DNA from: Atkinsonella hypoxylon | Lineage: Eukaryota; Ascomycota; Sordariomycetes; Hypocreales; Clavicipitaceae | DNA length: 64,000 nt | Assembly (NCBI GenBank): GCA_000729835.1 | Contig: JFHB01000037.1 | Location: forward strand, 1-64,000 | Direction of reading: 5' to 3' | The notes under the pieces: generated by a model | What the model was told of the DNA's origin: nothing | The model's database searches: none | The model's input: only the letters and a program-made list of their open reading frames with translations | Made by a program: the position numbers and the translations under genes | Part shown: positions 33,774 to 44,559 of the stretch, one piece after another | Numbering within the stretch: the stretch's first letter is position 1 | Layout: every line of letters starts with the position of its first letter

Positions 33774-34008
33774 ACACGTCTACCGAGCCCTCTTGGACCC
33801 GGGAAGGGAACCAAGATTGGCGCGCAAAGCAAGAGAATTTAGACACACATGTTGGCTCCGACGTGAGCAAGTTTCCATTGGACCGCCCATCTACGTTTTT
33901 CCCCCATTTTTTCCCTTTTTCTTGAGCCGCTTGCTGCTGTGGAGGCCCACACCACCTCCGGTGTTCCCTTCTTGCAGATATGGCTACGGAGACAAATTGA
34001 ACGGTTAT

Positions 34009-34033
34009 GTACGGAATACGGAATACGGAGTAG
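34009..34033. repeat. TACGGAATACGGAATACGGAG short repeat
   Basis: Three near-identical 7-mers. The inverse TACTCCG form occurs at 24015-24032, and single copies occur at other intergenic sites. Confidence 0.7.
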
Positions 34034-34498
34034 TCACTCTACGATGTTTCAGTCCTTTGGCTAACTACCGGGCTTAACTGTCGCGGCCACAACGGCTTTC
34101 CTGTGCTGGCACCATGTCTCTCTTCTTTCTCTTCTTTCTTTTCTACGGAATATACGAGACCCGTATGCACTCCCTACGCCTTCCCTGCTGCTTTGCAATT
34201 GACGCAAATCGCAGGGGAAGCGCTGTGGTGCGTAGAATAGACATCCTTTTTAAAGTCAAAACGTTCCGGTTCCGAGCTAGAACGGCCCGTCACAACGATA
34301 GCACCAGATGAGACACACGAACAGCACGACACTAAAAATTCCCGACCCGAGACGGGTATTTCTGCGCCACGATATGCAACCAATCCGCTCGCGGGTCCAG
34401 CATCGAATTTCTAGAACTCTTAGCCCAGGGTCGGCTCATCGCCGGGCCTTCATCCGTACCAAGATCGTCGTACATCCACGAGCTCACCCGCCCCCGTG

Positions 34499-34530
34499 CC
34501 TACCTACCTAGTACCTAGCTACTAGCTAGC
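34499..34530. repeat. CCTACCTAGTACCTAG short repeat
   Basis: CCTAGGTA-family motif followed by CTAGCTACTAGCTAGC, 60 bp below the U2SURP stop codon. Confidence 0.65.
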
Positions 34531-34586
34531 ATTCCCCCAATGTCTCCCACCCCACATAAACAACTGTAGTACTTTGGCTATGCTTC

Positions 34587-36929
34587 TTACGGCTCCTTGT
34601 CTGAGCCGGCCGCGTCGGCAAACATGTCCACTGCACGCATCCGCCTCCGTGACTGGGTCCGGGCCGCGGATTGCTCGTCACCGCGAACACCGGCCTCTTC
34701 CTCTTGATCCTCGCCCAGCCTGCCAACCTCTTGGCCCCCATCTGTAGCCTGTCCGTCTTGATCCATCGTCTCGCCGCCAAGGTCGTCCTCGTCAATGGGC
34801 TCGCCCATCACGTCATCCTCATCCAAGGGCTCCCCATCAACGTCATCTTGTACTGCAGAAGCTTCTTCCTCAGCTGCGCCTGTGTCGCCTGCCTCGTTCT
34901 TCGCGGCCGGCAGAGCGTCCACAGTCTTCCACTTGTTGCGATTCGAGGACTCGTCGGCCTTGTCTTCAGCTTTCAGCGAAGGTGGGGAATTGAACGTCTT
35001 GACAAATAGCTCCTGGGACTCGGCCGGGAAAACGCACCATCCCTCCCATAGATTCAGGATAAGATGAATGCTCCGTTTCCACTTCTCCGCTCGAAGTCGG
35101 CCCCAGCCAAGCTTCTCGCCCATGCTGCCTAGCCGCTCGAACACTTTGCGCTCGCGGAGAGATGTCTCGAACAGCTGGCGAAAGCGCCAGGCGTGTCGAA
35201 CTCCGCTCGTAGACGACGACGATAGAATATCGCTGACCACGTAGAGTGCCACCAAACTAGCGCTGCTTGTCCCTGCAGCATCATTTGTGGCGCCTTCCTC
35301 TGTGCTCCCATCTTTTGACTGATTAAGCTTATCATCTTTCTTCTTCGCCGGATTGGCAGATGTCAAGGATAAGGGATTTTCGACATTCGCTACAATCATG
35401 TCGACAACCTCATCAGCTCCGCGACTGGCATGCGTAATGGCAAACGCTGCAACTCTCGCGATATCTCCCTTTCGCAACTTGCTCATCGTGGTGGGTAGTC
35501 TGGCCAGCAGATGGACGAGCTTGGCTTTGTCTAACGGATTAAGAAACCCTTTTTCTGTTTCAGGCCCGTTGTCGCCGTTGCCTTCGCCGTCCATGTCCTC
35601 ATCAGAAGAAGAATTATACTCCTCATCGGACACAAACTCATCCAGAGATGTTGTGTACTCAAACAGCAAGCCCTTCTCCGGCGTTTTCCACGCATGGCTG
35701 CCCTCGAATAATGGTACGTATTTGCCTTTGCGCTCCTTCATATCAGAGCCCGTCACAATTTGCCAGAGCCGCCAACGATACCAAATACCTCCTTCGCTTC
35801 TGGCATCCCATATCCAGGCCCATTTCTCTTCTCGCTGAACTTCGGGTCGTGACATCAGTAGTGCCTCGAACCCTGGTCCATGTGCCAATACGCCTTCTAT
35901 AACCTTGTTGATCAGTTGAACAGTCCTCACATCCTGCGGTGGTTTCACAGGAACATGTAACAGGTTTGCTCTTGCCACGCCCGTGCCGGCAGGGCCATAT
36001 GAAGAAGGCGGCGCAAATCCTCGATGAAACCCTTGTGTTGGATTATCCCTTCCAGCCGGCCGCTCTACCGGCTTGGCGCCAAATGGATGTGCGGCGGTCG
36101 TCGAAGACAGAGCACTCGGTAAAGCTGCCGATGCAGCCACAGCAGAGGATAGATGTCGATGCAGGGATAGATAATGTCCGTAGCCCAGGTAGCGGTTTTG
36201 CAGTGTGGTAACAGCTGTGTCCATCTCGTTTGCGGGTGTGTCCTGCGAGAGGGTGACAATGGCGACAGTACACTTTCTCTCTGAACCATCTGAACCAGCA
36301 GGAGGAAGAATTTTGACATTTTCCACATGTAAATTGTCCGGTATCAATGCCTTGACCACGGCAGGTGACGTTCCTGGCGGCATGTTGGTCAGCCTCAATG
36401 TAGGTTTTGAGATGGCTTTCTCTTCGGCCCGGTCCCTCACTTCGCCCATATCCTCATCGTCACTCGCATGAAAGGCTTGCGCGACTGATGTCGGTTTTGA
36501 TGTGGACGTCTGATCCTCCAATGCCGACCCGCCAAGACGATCCCCCGAGTTTTTGAAGTCGTTGAACGATCTCTTCTTCGTGAATGCGTTTGGCGCCGGC
36601 CCAAGGCTTCCCGGGCCACTCTTCAATGACGACGAAACAAAGTGTCTTTTGGACGCGCCATGCCCAGGCGGCCCTGTTCCCGCAAAGCCCAGTCTACCTC
36701 GAGGTGGTCCTCCAAGAGGCCCGCGAGTAGATGTGGTATTTTCCGTCTCATCATCATCGCGATCGAAACTCTTGACGAAGTCGGCGTAAACGGCGGCGGT
36801 TTCGGCTGCTTCACGTTTGCGCTTGGCTTCTGCTTCGGCCCTTTGTCGTTCAAAGGCAGATTGCTTGGTCGGCTTCTGAAGCTTCGCCTTGACGTCGGGA
36901 AATTCAGAAAATCCTTGGCCAGAGGACAT
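34587..36929 (-). CDS. U2 snRNP-associated SURP-domain protein (SR140/U2SURP homologue)
   Basis: Single-exon gene of 780 residues for a nuclear pre-mRNA splicing factor. Domains in order: a Lys/Glu/Ala-rich N-terminal helix (FERQRAEAEAKRKREAAETA); an RRM at about 175-255 (LRLTNMPPGTSPAVVKALIP); a SURP module at about 345-390 (VQLINKVIEGVLAHGPGFEA followed by WAWIWDARS and YRWRLWQIV); and a CID-like domain at about 480-640 (DKAKLVHLLARLPTTMSKLR, RHAWRFRQLFETSLRERKVF, RSIHLILNLWEGWCVF). The tail is acidic and low-complexity, with repeated DEDD-type runs (EPLDEDDVMGEPIDEDDLGG). This order is diagnostic of SR140. No intron is needed. Confidence 0.93.
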   Translation of the reverse strand: MSSGQGFSEFPDVKAKLQKPTKQSAFERQRAEAEAKRKREAAETAAVYADFVKSFDRDDDETENTTSTRGPLGGPPRGRLGFAGTGPPGHGASKRHFVSSSLKSGPGSLGPAPNAFTKKRSFNDFKNSGDRLGGSALEDQTSTSKPTSVAQAFHASDDEDMGEVRDRAEEKAISKPTLRLTNMPPGTSPAVVKALIPDNLHVENVKILPPAGSDGSERKCTVAIVTLSQDTPANEMDTAVTTLQNRYLGYGHYLSLHRHLSSAVAASAALPSALSSTTAAHPFGAKPVERPAGRDNPTQGFHRGFAPPSSYGPAGTGVARANLLHVPVKPPQDVRTVQLINKVIEGVLAHGPGFEALLMSRPEVQREEKWAWIWDARSEGGIWYRWRLWQIVTGSDMKERKGKYVPLFEGSHAWKTPEKGLLFEYTTSLDEFVSDEEYNSSSDEDMDGEGNGDNGPETEKGFLNPLDKAKLVHLLARLPTTMSKLRKGDIARVAAFAITHASRGADEVVDMIVANVENPLSLTSANPAKKKDDKLNQSKDGSTEEGATNDAAGTSSASLVALYVVSDILSSSSTSGVRHAWRFRQLFETSLRERKVFERLGSMGEKLGWGRLRAEKWKRSIHLILNLWEGWCVFPAESQELFVKTFNSPPSLKAEDKADESSNRNKWKTVDALPAAKNEAGDTGAAEEEASAVQDDVDGEPLDEDDVMGEPIDEDDLGGETMDQDGQATDGGQEVGRLGEDQEEEAGVRGDEQSAARTQSRRRMRAVDMFADAAGSDKEP

Positions 36930-37402
36930 GTTGTATAATTGTCAATTTTGTCTCGTCTCGTCATGACATGTTCATGGATTCTGAATAGATTCAGTGGCGC
37001 ACGATTATGGGCGTCGTCGTAAAAGGTGAAAGACCGTTGCGTTGCTTAAGCCGAGCCATGTCGTCAGTGTGACCCCGGTAAGTGCATATCCGTCCGTGAC
37101 TCGAAATAGCTTCTCAGCACCAAACCCACTTCCACCAAGAGCAGGCTCCGAATATTTTCGACATCAGGAGCCCTTTGCCGTGTTCTCGTTTCTGAAACGC
37201 ATAAATTCGATGCGAATAATTATGTGAAGACGATAAGTGTGTGTTCATTACAATCAATCCCATCCGCATCCGCCATATGCAACCTACCGGATTTTGCAAA
37301 CTCGTGTCTTTGGCCTTGATCGACGGATTCACACTTGCACAATAATCCCGCATGTGACATGAGCAAGATACTATGCTTAATTGCACCATCTCACGCCTGA
37401 AA
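36930..37402. other. Intergenic region, nothing recognised
   Basis: Promoter of U2SURP and 3' flank of the amine-oxidase gene. No coding potential or repeat of note. Confidence 0.55.
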
Positions 37403-38815
37403 TTACAGTCTAGACTGCTCGCTCTTACGCAACTCCTCTGCCAACACCATCCCCGGAAATCCTCCCCGGCTCCCATCCATCGTAATCAGCCCTTGGAACT
37501 TGCCGTCGACTTCTCTCCCAAGAGTCTCGTCATCAATCTCCTTCCACCTCCACTTGTCTCCGAGTGCGCCTCCCTGGCCAAGCATGCAATCCAGAACCTT
37601 CTCGCCCAGCAAAGGCAAGAACTTGTACCCATGTCCGCTATCCCCCGTGGCGATGAAAAGTCCTTTCCATCCCGGATGCCAGTCTACCAGCCAGTCACCA
37701 TCCTTGGTGTCAGAGTACCAACAGAGTCTTGTGCCTTTCCAAGGTCTGTTCTCGAGGCCTGTTATAGGCGATAATGTGGCTAGCCCCATTCTCAAATCTA
37801 CATCCGCTTCGCGGGGAAGACGGCTTACGCCCGTGTCGCGCGTAGTAGATGGTCTAGACACGACGATGGGCTTTCGCTCTATCGACGGCGACAAGGGCAG
37901 CGCGTTATGGACCGCGACCGGGTTGAGGTATCCAAAGCTGTGGCGGGCAACCTTGAGGATTTTCTCTCGCGGAGGGATGATGAAGAGTCCGGACGATAGG
38001 TTGAGCACGACCGGTTGCTTGGAAAGGACACCGAGTTCCTTCTCGTTGATATCAATGTAGCCCACCACATGGCCAGTTGCCTCGACTCGTCCTCTTAGGT
38101 CTATCAATGCACCTGTCCACGCGCCTGCGGCAACAAGAACGACGTCGCCAGTCAGATACCCTCCATTTGTCAATTTCGTGCCAGTGACCCTGTCGCCCTC
38201 GGTCGTCAACTGCTCAACGTTGGCGTTCACAAAGTTGACCCGACCCGTTGCCTTCACCCGCTCATAAAGCCATTTCATCCCCTTCCCAGCGTCAGCCCAT
38301 CCTGACAACGTGTTCAGATAGCCCCAATCACCAGGATACGTATCCGTCCCCAGGCATAAATTCAAAGCCTTTGCATCCTCAAGCACTTTGATCTTGTCCG
38401 CTCGGTAACCATCTCTTTTCGCCACCTCAACGCAGTTCTTCCAGCTCTCTTTAGTGTAGTACATGCCCGACTTTGCCCCAACCTTCAACCCTGTGGAGTG
38501 ATAGGCCGTCAGGACAAAGCCAGATTCTGTGTACCGACCCTGTCCGCCAAGGTCATCGTCGCCCTGCTTCCTCCATTCCGTCTGTGCCTCCGTTGCAAGA
38601 GCGGTGTAATGGGCGTCAGCGTAGTCAGCACGGATGATTCTCGATGAATCGACGCTTGCGCAGTCTTCTGGAGGAAAGCGTCCGCTTGATGTATCATCCA
38701 CCACAGTGATGGATGTTTTGGCAAACTGTGGTCTCTTGGTAAGTGCCCAGGCCGTGCTCAGGCCAAATACACCTGAGCCAACGATGAGAATGGATGATGG
38801 CGTTTCTTTATCCAT
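37403..38815 (-). CDS. FAD-dependent amine oxidase (sarcosine/fructosyl-amine/saccharopine oxidase type), peroxisomal
   Basis: Single-exon gene of 470 residues of the DAO/MSOX superfamily. The Rossmann FAD motif GxGxxG is Gly13-Ser-Gly15-x-x-Gly18 (ILIVGSGVFGLSTAWAL). SSRIIRADYADAHYTALA is the conserved segment of the fungal sarcosine, pipecolate/saccharopine and fructosyl-amino-acid oxidases. Cys365 in RLCWYSDTKDGDWLVDWHP is at the position of the covalent 8-alpha-S-cysteinyl FAD link in this family. IATGDSGHGYKFLPLLGE closes the flavin site. The protein ends Ser-Arg-Leu, a PTS1 variant, predicting peroxisomal import, where the H2O2 produced would meet catalase. The substrate (N-methyl, N-alkyl or glycated amino acid) cannot be decided from the sequence. 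Confidence 0.9.
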   Translation of the reverse strand: MDKETPSSILIVGSGVFGLSTAWALTKRPQFAKTSITVVDDTSSGRFPPEDCASVDSSRIIRADYADAHYTALATEAQTEWRKQGDDDLGGQGRYTESGFVLTAYHSTGLKVGAKSGMYYTKESWKNCVEVAKRDGYRADKIKVLEDAKALNLCLGTDTYPGDWGYLNTLSGWADAGKGMKWLYERVKATGRVNFVNANVEQLTTEGDRVTGTKLTNGGYLTGDVVLVAAGAWTGALIDLRGRVEATGHVVGYIDINEKELGVLSKQPVVLNLSSGLFIIPPREKILKVARHSFGYLNPVAVHNALPLSPSIERKPIVVSRPSTTRDTGVSRLPREADVDLRMGLATLSPITGLENRPWKGTRLCWYSDTKDGDWLVDWHPGWKGLFIATGDSGHGYKFLPLLGEKVLDCMLGQGGALGDKWRWKEIDDETLGREVDGKFQGLITMDGSRGGFPGMVLAEELRKSEQSRL

Positions 38816-39904
38816 TTGTACGTCAAGTACCTTGCAGAAGTCGATAAAAAATTGGACAACGGAAGCTTCACACGTTTCTCCTGATATGTAATTCTATGCG
38901 ATCAAGCGCATTCCATTGACGAGCACAGCCGTTTTGAACAGCAAATTCAAGGGACTGTGTCGGCTTCGTGAGCGATATTTAACCACCTAGGTATTCTGCC
39001 TATCGTGTCCCATGTGGGGAAGGGTCAAACTGCCGAGATCGGTCTGGACGGAGATAAAATAGCTTTGTCATTGTGTACGCCCTTTAATATACGTGGGTGC
39101 TGTTCAAGTACACCCGGAACAATGCCGGTTTTCTTTTGCAATGTATAGAGAACGTTGGTGCGTTCTACGCTCAACGTTTCGTCAAATCTACAATCACGTC
39201 AAGTGCACGAATAAAAGTTGTTCTCTTCTTCACTTGCCACAAGTCACCTGTCTTAAAAAAACGACTGAGTCATGGGTCCCATTTAGGTTACTACCTAATG
39301 AGAACTAGAACATGGCTATGGATACCGATGCGGTTCTCAAACAGCTATATGATGGCATAGTGCTGTGATGTACTGAACGACCAGCTCTGCCAAGTCTACC
39401 ATAGTTTCTCGGTTCGCAATATGCAAACTCTTTTTTCATCTCGCTTTCAGAAAACCATCGTCACTGCAAATCAATGATCCCAGTGATTCTCGTCAACTTC
39501 CAACAACTCAGCTTGCCTCCGAAAGAGTATTAAAGCGGTCGCTTCGATGGCACACCAATCCAGAGCATACCGCAATCAATCTATGTGACGTCACGTGATT
39601 GGTAGTCTTATTCTTTTTTTCCTCGTCCAAAGTCCATCGCAATTTCAAGAGAATAAAATGTAGTGCAAGCAATATTGCCTCCTCCCCCTAGCGAAGCCTT
39701 TACCAACGCCGATGCAATGCATAATCAAATGATACAGTGACGACTGATGCCATTTGATTGTGACCTATCAAATAGCAAGAGTCGTCTCGAGGAAGAAAGC
39801 AATCATGGTATCGTGACCAATGGTCTAGTCGTACATGCGAGTAAAGATGAAACGGTGGGTACTGGCACACGAGGCGACTTACCGCCGGGCCAGCCCAATT
39901 TGCT
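38816..39904. other. Intergenic region, nothing recognised
   Basis: Promoter of the amine-oxidase gene and the long 3' flank of the TBP gene (both minus strand). No frame over 90 codons and no repeat stands out. Confidence 0.55.
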
Positions 39905-40852
39905 CTAAACCTTTCGAAAGTCTGAACACAAGAATTAGAAGACATTACGTAATATGAAATGGAGAAGATATGGCCAACCTTGCAGCACAGGGTAAATCAT
40001 TTCAAAAGCCTGATATATTTCTTCTCGAACTTTGGCGCCAGTCAAAACTATCTTGCCACTGACAAAGATGAGAAGAACAATCTTGGGCTTGATCATACGG
40101 TAGATGAGACCAGGGAACAATTCGGGCTCGTAGGAACTGAAATTGTGGTGGCGAGAAGCCAAACCTTCCAGACGGATGGGGAACTTGATATCACAAGATC
40201 CGACAATGTTCTGAATCTTGAAGTCGGTAAACTTGGCGTTGAAGCCAAGCTTCTGAATGATACGAGCATATTTTCTTGATGCCAGCTTGGAGTCATCTTC
40301 TGACTTAGCACCAGTGACAACCATTTTACCACTAGCGAAGATTAGAGCTGTGGTCTTGGGCTCACGAATACGCATGATGACGGCAGCGAAACGCTTTTAG
40401 CAAAGTCAGCATGTACAGGTTCGGCACTGTTGGAAGAAAACAAGCCGAGACATATGTACCTTGGGGTTATATTCCGCGTTTCGAGCATGCAGGGCAATCG
40501 TCTTGAGATCCAGACGACAATCGAGATTGACCGTCGCGACGATGTTCCTTGAGTTTGAAGGATAAGCCACTGAGCAGTTATCAGACCCAGTCACTCAGGA
40601 GTATACATACTGCAAAGTTGGAGTAATTCCACTGGGGCCTTGCGTGGCAGAAGGCGTTGCAGCGGGAGTAGCGGGAGTCACCCCATTTCCATTAACCACC
40701 TGCTGGTTGTTGGCAGCTGGACGCTGCATAGAATCACCATTGCTCGATGGTGGCGTCAACTCGCTCGTAGCTCCCGGGAACGAAAGCGAGCCAGGCGCGG
40801 TGAAAGCCTTTGCTTGCGCAGCATTGGATGGATGCGTTTGAATGCCCTCCAT
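39905..40852 (-). CDS. SPT15: TATA-box-binding protein (four exons)
   Basis: General transcription factor used by all three nuclear RNA polymerases. Exons 40852-40611, 40547-40460, 40393-39979 and 39921-39905 give 253 residues. The N-terminal 75 residues are a Pro/Thr/Asn-rich variable region ([17 protein letters not shown]). The 180-residue saddle starts at [20 protein letters not shown] and has both direct repeats: [20 protein letters not shown] in the first and [20 protein letters not shown] in the second. The last exon is only 17 nt and codes DFRKV, the universal C-terminus; without it the protein would appear truncated. All three introns keep frame. The core is essentially identical to other ascomycete TBPs. 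Confidence 0.97.
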
Positions 40853-43800
40853 AATGTATGCAATGACTGACCGACACAGGAAGTTGTCGTACTGAGCAGG
40901 TCTGGTGACTGTTAGTCTAACTCACATGGAAAGCTAATCGCGCGAGAGCTTGCAGAAGTGATTTGAGACTGATGGTTAAGGGACAGGCGGGACATAAGTA
41001 GAACGAACTGCCTCGTCGTTGTAACTACAGTCCCCAGACAGATGCATCAAGCTGGTGCAGGTGTTGGAAAGCGTGGAGTCATTCAGGAAATTCTTACCAC
41101 TCGTGGGAGATGAACAAGCGAATGTCTCCCCTACAAAATGGTGCTCGAGTGGAAATTATGATGTGATGCGGCGGGCGAGTCCAGGACGCACACACAAATG
41201 TGGATGTGAGGATGAGAGATTGAGCAGTTCTTCACGGCTAGCTCTGCCTCAGTCGAACTCGGGATGGTTCACTCAAGGGAGAAATCGAGGTTCTTTTTTT
41301 GTTCTTTTGATTTAATCTCTTCTAGTTGTTGTCTACGCACTCGCAATGATCCGATGGCGACGACAACAATAACGATGAGATTTCGCTGTTCTGTCTTCGT
41401 CGGTGACCACGGAATCGGTTGCGGTAAAAGAGGGCAAGGCGACGGGATCTGAGAACCTTGTTTCAGTTCAACTCAAATGCCTTATCGTCGCAAGAGGGAA
41501 GTCGACGCCGCTGAGCCTAGGCACGATACTCGAGACTCGGTTCGCTTTCTTTTTTTAGGGTACCTCGCGCTCGCGAAAGTAATGAGTGGTACAGGCAGAT
41601 TGCCAAAAAAGGGGGGGGGTAATCGTGGACAGCTTGTGCAGCAGGGAGAGACTTGAGTCTGCAATGCGACGGAAGCGTCCGACGATACCAAACAATAGAC
41701 GGAAGCAGTGAGACAAGAGGAGCTCACGAGCAAGAAGTGAAGCGGAACGGAGCCAGTAAAGTGCGGATAAGTGGGGCGTGGCGTGAGTGTGGGAGGGATA
41801 GAAAAAAAATTAAAAGGTGTGGCCGACGTGTGTGAGAGGTACGTAGGGCCAACCGGTCGGGACTTCCGCGCAAGAACTACACATGAAGCGGGCTGGGGGA
41901 GGCCTGGGTACTTATAATTTTGGTCGCCAGCTGTCTGGCAAGTTCTCCTAGACAACAACCAGCCTGTGGCGTCGATGCTGGGGAGGTAGGCCTGAGGCTA
42001 GCGTATGAGCTAGGGCCATCCACAGCCAATCAGATGACGACAAAGTGGTGATTTTATCTCCTTTTTTCCCCCATGCAACCTAGAGTAGCGCCGGCGGAGC
42101 CCCTGAGGTACCTCTATATCGCGCCTCAGCATTCAGTACCAGCTAAGCACAAGGACAGGCAGTCTGCCATGGATGCTGGTAGCCATTTCAAGTGGTTGAA
42201 CGCATGCGCAAGGGCGCTTTGCCGCACTGTCTAATAAACGTCTAGATGTCCTCTGTGCACCTCCAGATAGCATGATGGGAGCGAGAGAGAAAGAGAGCCG
42301 GCACCTTAATTAGAGTGATGTTATGTTATGTTATTGTATTGCTTGCTTCGCAGCTGCCAAGAGTCAACAGCTGATCGACAGGCTGATCGACTGTCAGGAC
42401 GAGCAGGCCAAGCGCGCTCGTCGGCCTCGCGCCGAATGAATCGGACTGGATTATCAACAGCTCGACTAGCTGCATGATTCCATCTGCAATATCGTCGTGC
42501 TGTCGTTATTATGGCGACGCAAGACAGGTCAAAAAAGCAGTTGGTAGGCAGCTCCAGCAAAGCGACGAAAAACGTCTCCACTATTTTTCTGTCCCGCCGA
42601 GCACGTAATTCCTTGTGCACACACAAACGCGGCTGTTCATTACCCAGCCATCTTTCTCCTCTTTATCACTACGGACTATGTGTCCTCAACCTGCTCCTCC
42701 TACCGTCCTTGCCTCCCCCTATCAATCGCCTCCTTCGCGAGACATGACCGCGAAGCCTTTCTCGACGAATATGAACGACACACCGCAGGTACTTCTGAGC
42801 ACCCTGAATCCGGACCGCACGAGAAGCAAGGAATAGCAGCAGAGGGTCAGTACGCTGCTTCGCCCACCTGCATATTACGCTGCACGATGTGCCGCGGTCG
42901 CGATTTTTCCATGCCCAGAAAAATTCTCTCCAGCTGGCTGGACCTCGGACAGACAAGGACCGTGGCGGCTGGGTCTCGACAAACCCACAGACAGCCGTTG
43001 GGTTGTTGACCACTCGCCCCTTATCCACTACCCCCCTTTTCCTGAAATTGCCTCCTGTCCAACCCTGGCAACACCCTAGCACAACCCAGACCTTTCACTG
43101 TCTTGTCTGGTTCAGGTTCAGTGCGAGTGAAACATGCGCCTTCGTGTCAAGGCTCGGTGGGCTGCGCACGCTGTCCACTCCTTTTTTGTTCATGTTCCCC
43201 TACAAGCGCCGACCACTGATGATATTTTGCTGTCATCAGACTGTTCCAGGAATTCACTGCCTCTCATATCAAACGGATTTGTCGTCATGAGTATTGCGTG
43301 CGGCATCTCACTGGCATTCATAATGTGGACATGCACAGATACTGTCGTCGGCAATAGAGACGCAAGTCTCCGGAGTGGCGACACAGCACGTCGCGACTAG
43401 AAACAAGTGGTCGAGACTGGTGTGGAAAATTCTTCCTTTTTGTCATCCCTTCTTTATTGGACGACGGCATTATCTGTTGCGCGTGTGTGAGTCATAGCAT
43501 CCTGTCCAACCATTCGTTGGGTGGTGTCCGTGGAAAAGGCTGGCCGGTTGCGGCCGTTCACTGGCCGGGGCTGCAAGTATTGATACCAAAGCTCATTTGC
43601 CATCTGTGCATGTCGCGTCGCTGTAATGTGGTTTTAACATCAAATTTCCCGAAGGAAATTGTAGAAGCAGCCAGGTCTTTGATCTGCTTGATTTTCAAAG
43701 GATGTCTAGACTTCCACCTCTTGCATGATAGAGGACTGAAAGAGGGCTGATATATGTTATCCGAATGGCAGTCACAGCAGTGCAAAATTCTGAAGCTACT

Positions 43801-44559
43801 AGGATGCTCAAGTAGAGCTACTTTCATGTGCACGCAGCCGCCGCAAGGGGTTGTGGTGGATGTATCGCACTAACAATTTTCGGATTTGGCGACCTCGCGC
43901 AGAGCCTCTCGGGAACTTCGGGAACATTGAGTCACCAGTTTGACCGAGGAGCTCGGCTACTTCTGGCAAAGCGCAAAAAAGCAACATTCAATCAACCGGC
44001 TCGCTGGGGAAGAGTATTGAGCTTGTATTCACCTATTGCATCGCATCCTTATCTACAGTATTCTCTTCGCAAATTATCGTTGGTGATGAGTTTTCCATTT
44101 CGGGTCCCCCCTCCCCCCACCCCCCTTTTTTTTCCTTTTGCCTTTGTTGGCCTTTGCGCAACCGAGCGGCAGCAACAGGTTGGAACGAACATGTGGAATG
44201 CTGAAAATTGGGCACGCCGCTGTCAACAATAACAACCAGGAATGCAATTCTCGATGATGTTTACAAGGGTGCTTGTCACACCGATATCTAACTAGACGCC
44301 ATTTATTTGCTTGTTCCTGATCCCGTGCACCTATGTACAAAAATGATTTGCCTCCCTGCCCAGCGGCCGTCGAAGACGCTACTTAGAACAATACCTTGAA
44401 AGACGAAGAAATGATCACGCGTGCGTGCCTATGGTTCATTTTTTCTTTTTCTTTTTTTTTTTTTTCCCTTGGGAGGAAAGGTGGTGTGGGGGCAACAAGG
44501 TTTGGAGATGCTGTTCCCCGTAGACGGATAATTAATTAACTACTTGGTGAGGAATAAGC
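40853..44559. other. 3.7-kb gene-free region upstream of TBP
   Basis: From the TBP start codon to the 3' end of the ETF-QO gene. Frames up to 158 codons occur on both strands (for example 41482-41958 and 43828-44232) but none resembles a protein family or shows splice-compatible continuations. A G9 run lies at about 41612-41620 and a long broken T tract at 44439-44465. Part of it is presumably the TBP promoter and a 5' leader; the rest is unexplained. Confidence 0.5.

Larger units (their letters stand above)
32947..34586. other. 1.6-kb gene-free promoter region of the copper-fist gene
   Basis: Divergence-side flank of the copper regulator and 3' flank of U2SURP. It holds an A17 tract (33708-33724) directly followed by a CGACAGA minisatellite (33738-33773), tandem TACGGAA/TACGGAG units (34009-34033) and a CCTACCTAG repeat (34499-34530). 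No gene was recognised. Confidence 0.6.

Noticed and set aside
41482..41958. 158-codon minus-strand frame upstream of TBP
   Set aside because: Low-complexity Ser/Pro/Cys composition, no domain, no splice-compatible continuation.
43828..44232. 134-codon plus-strand frame
   Set aside because: Runs into poly-Pro/poly-Phe low complexity; no domain and no gene context.
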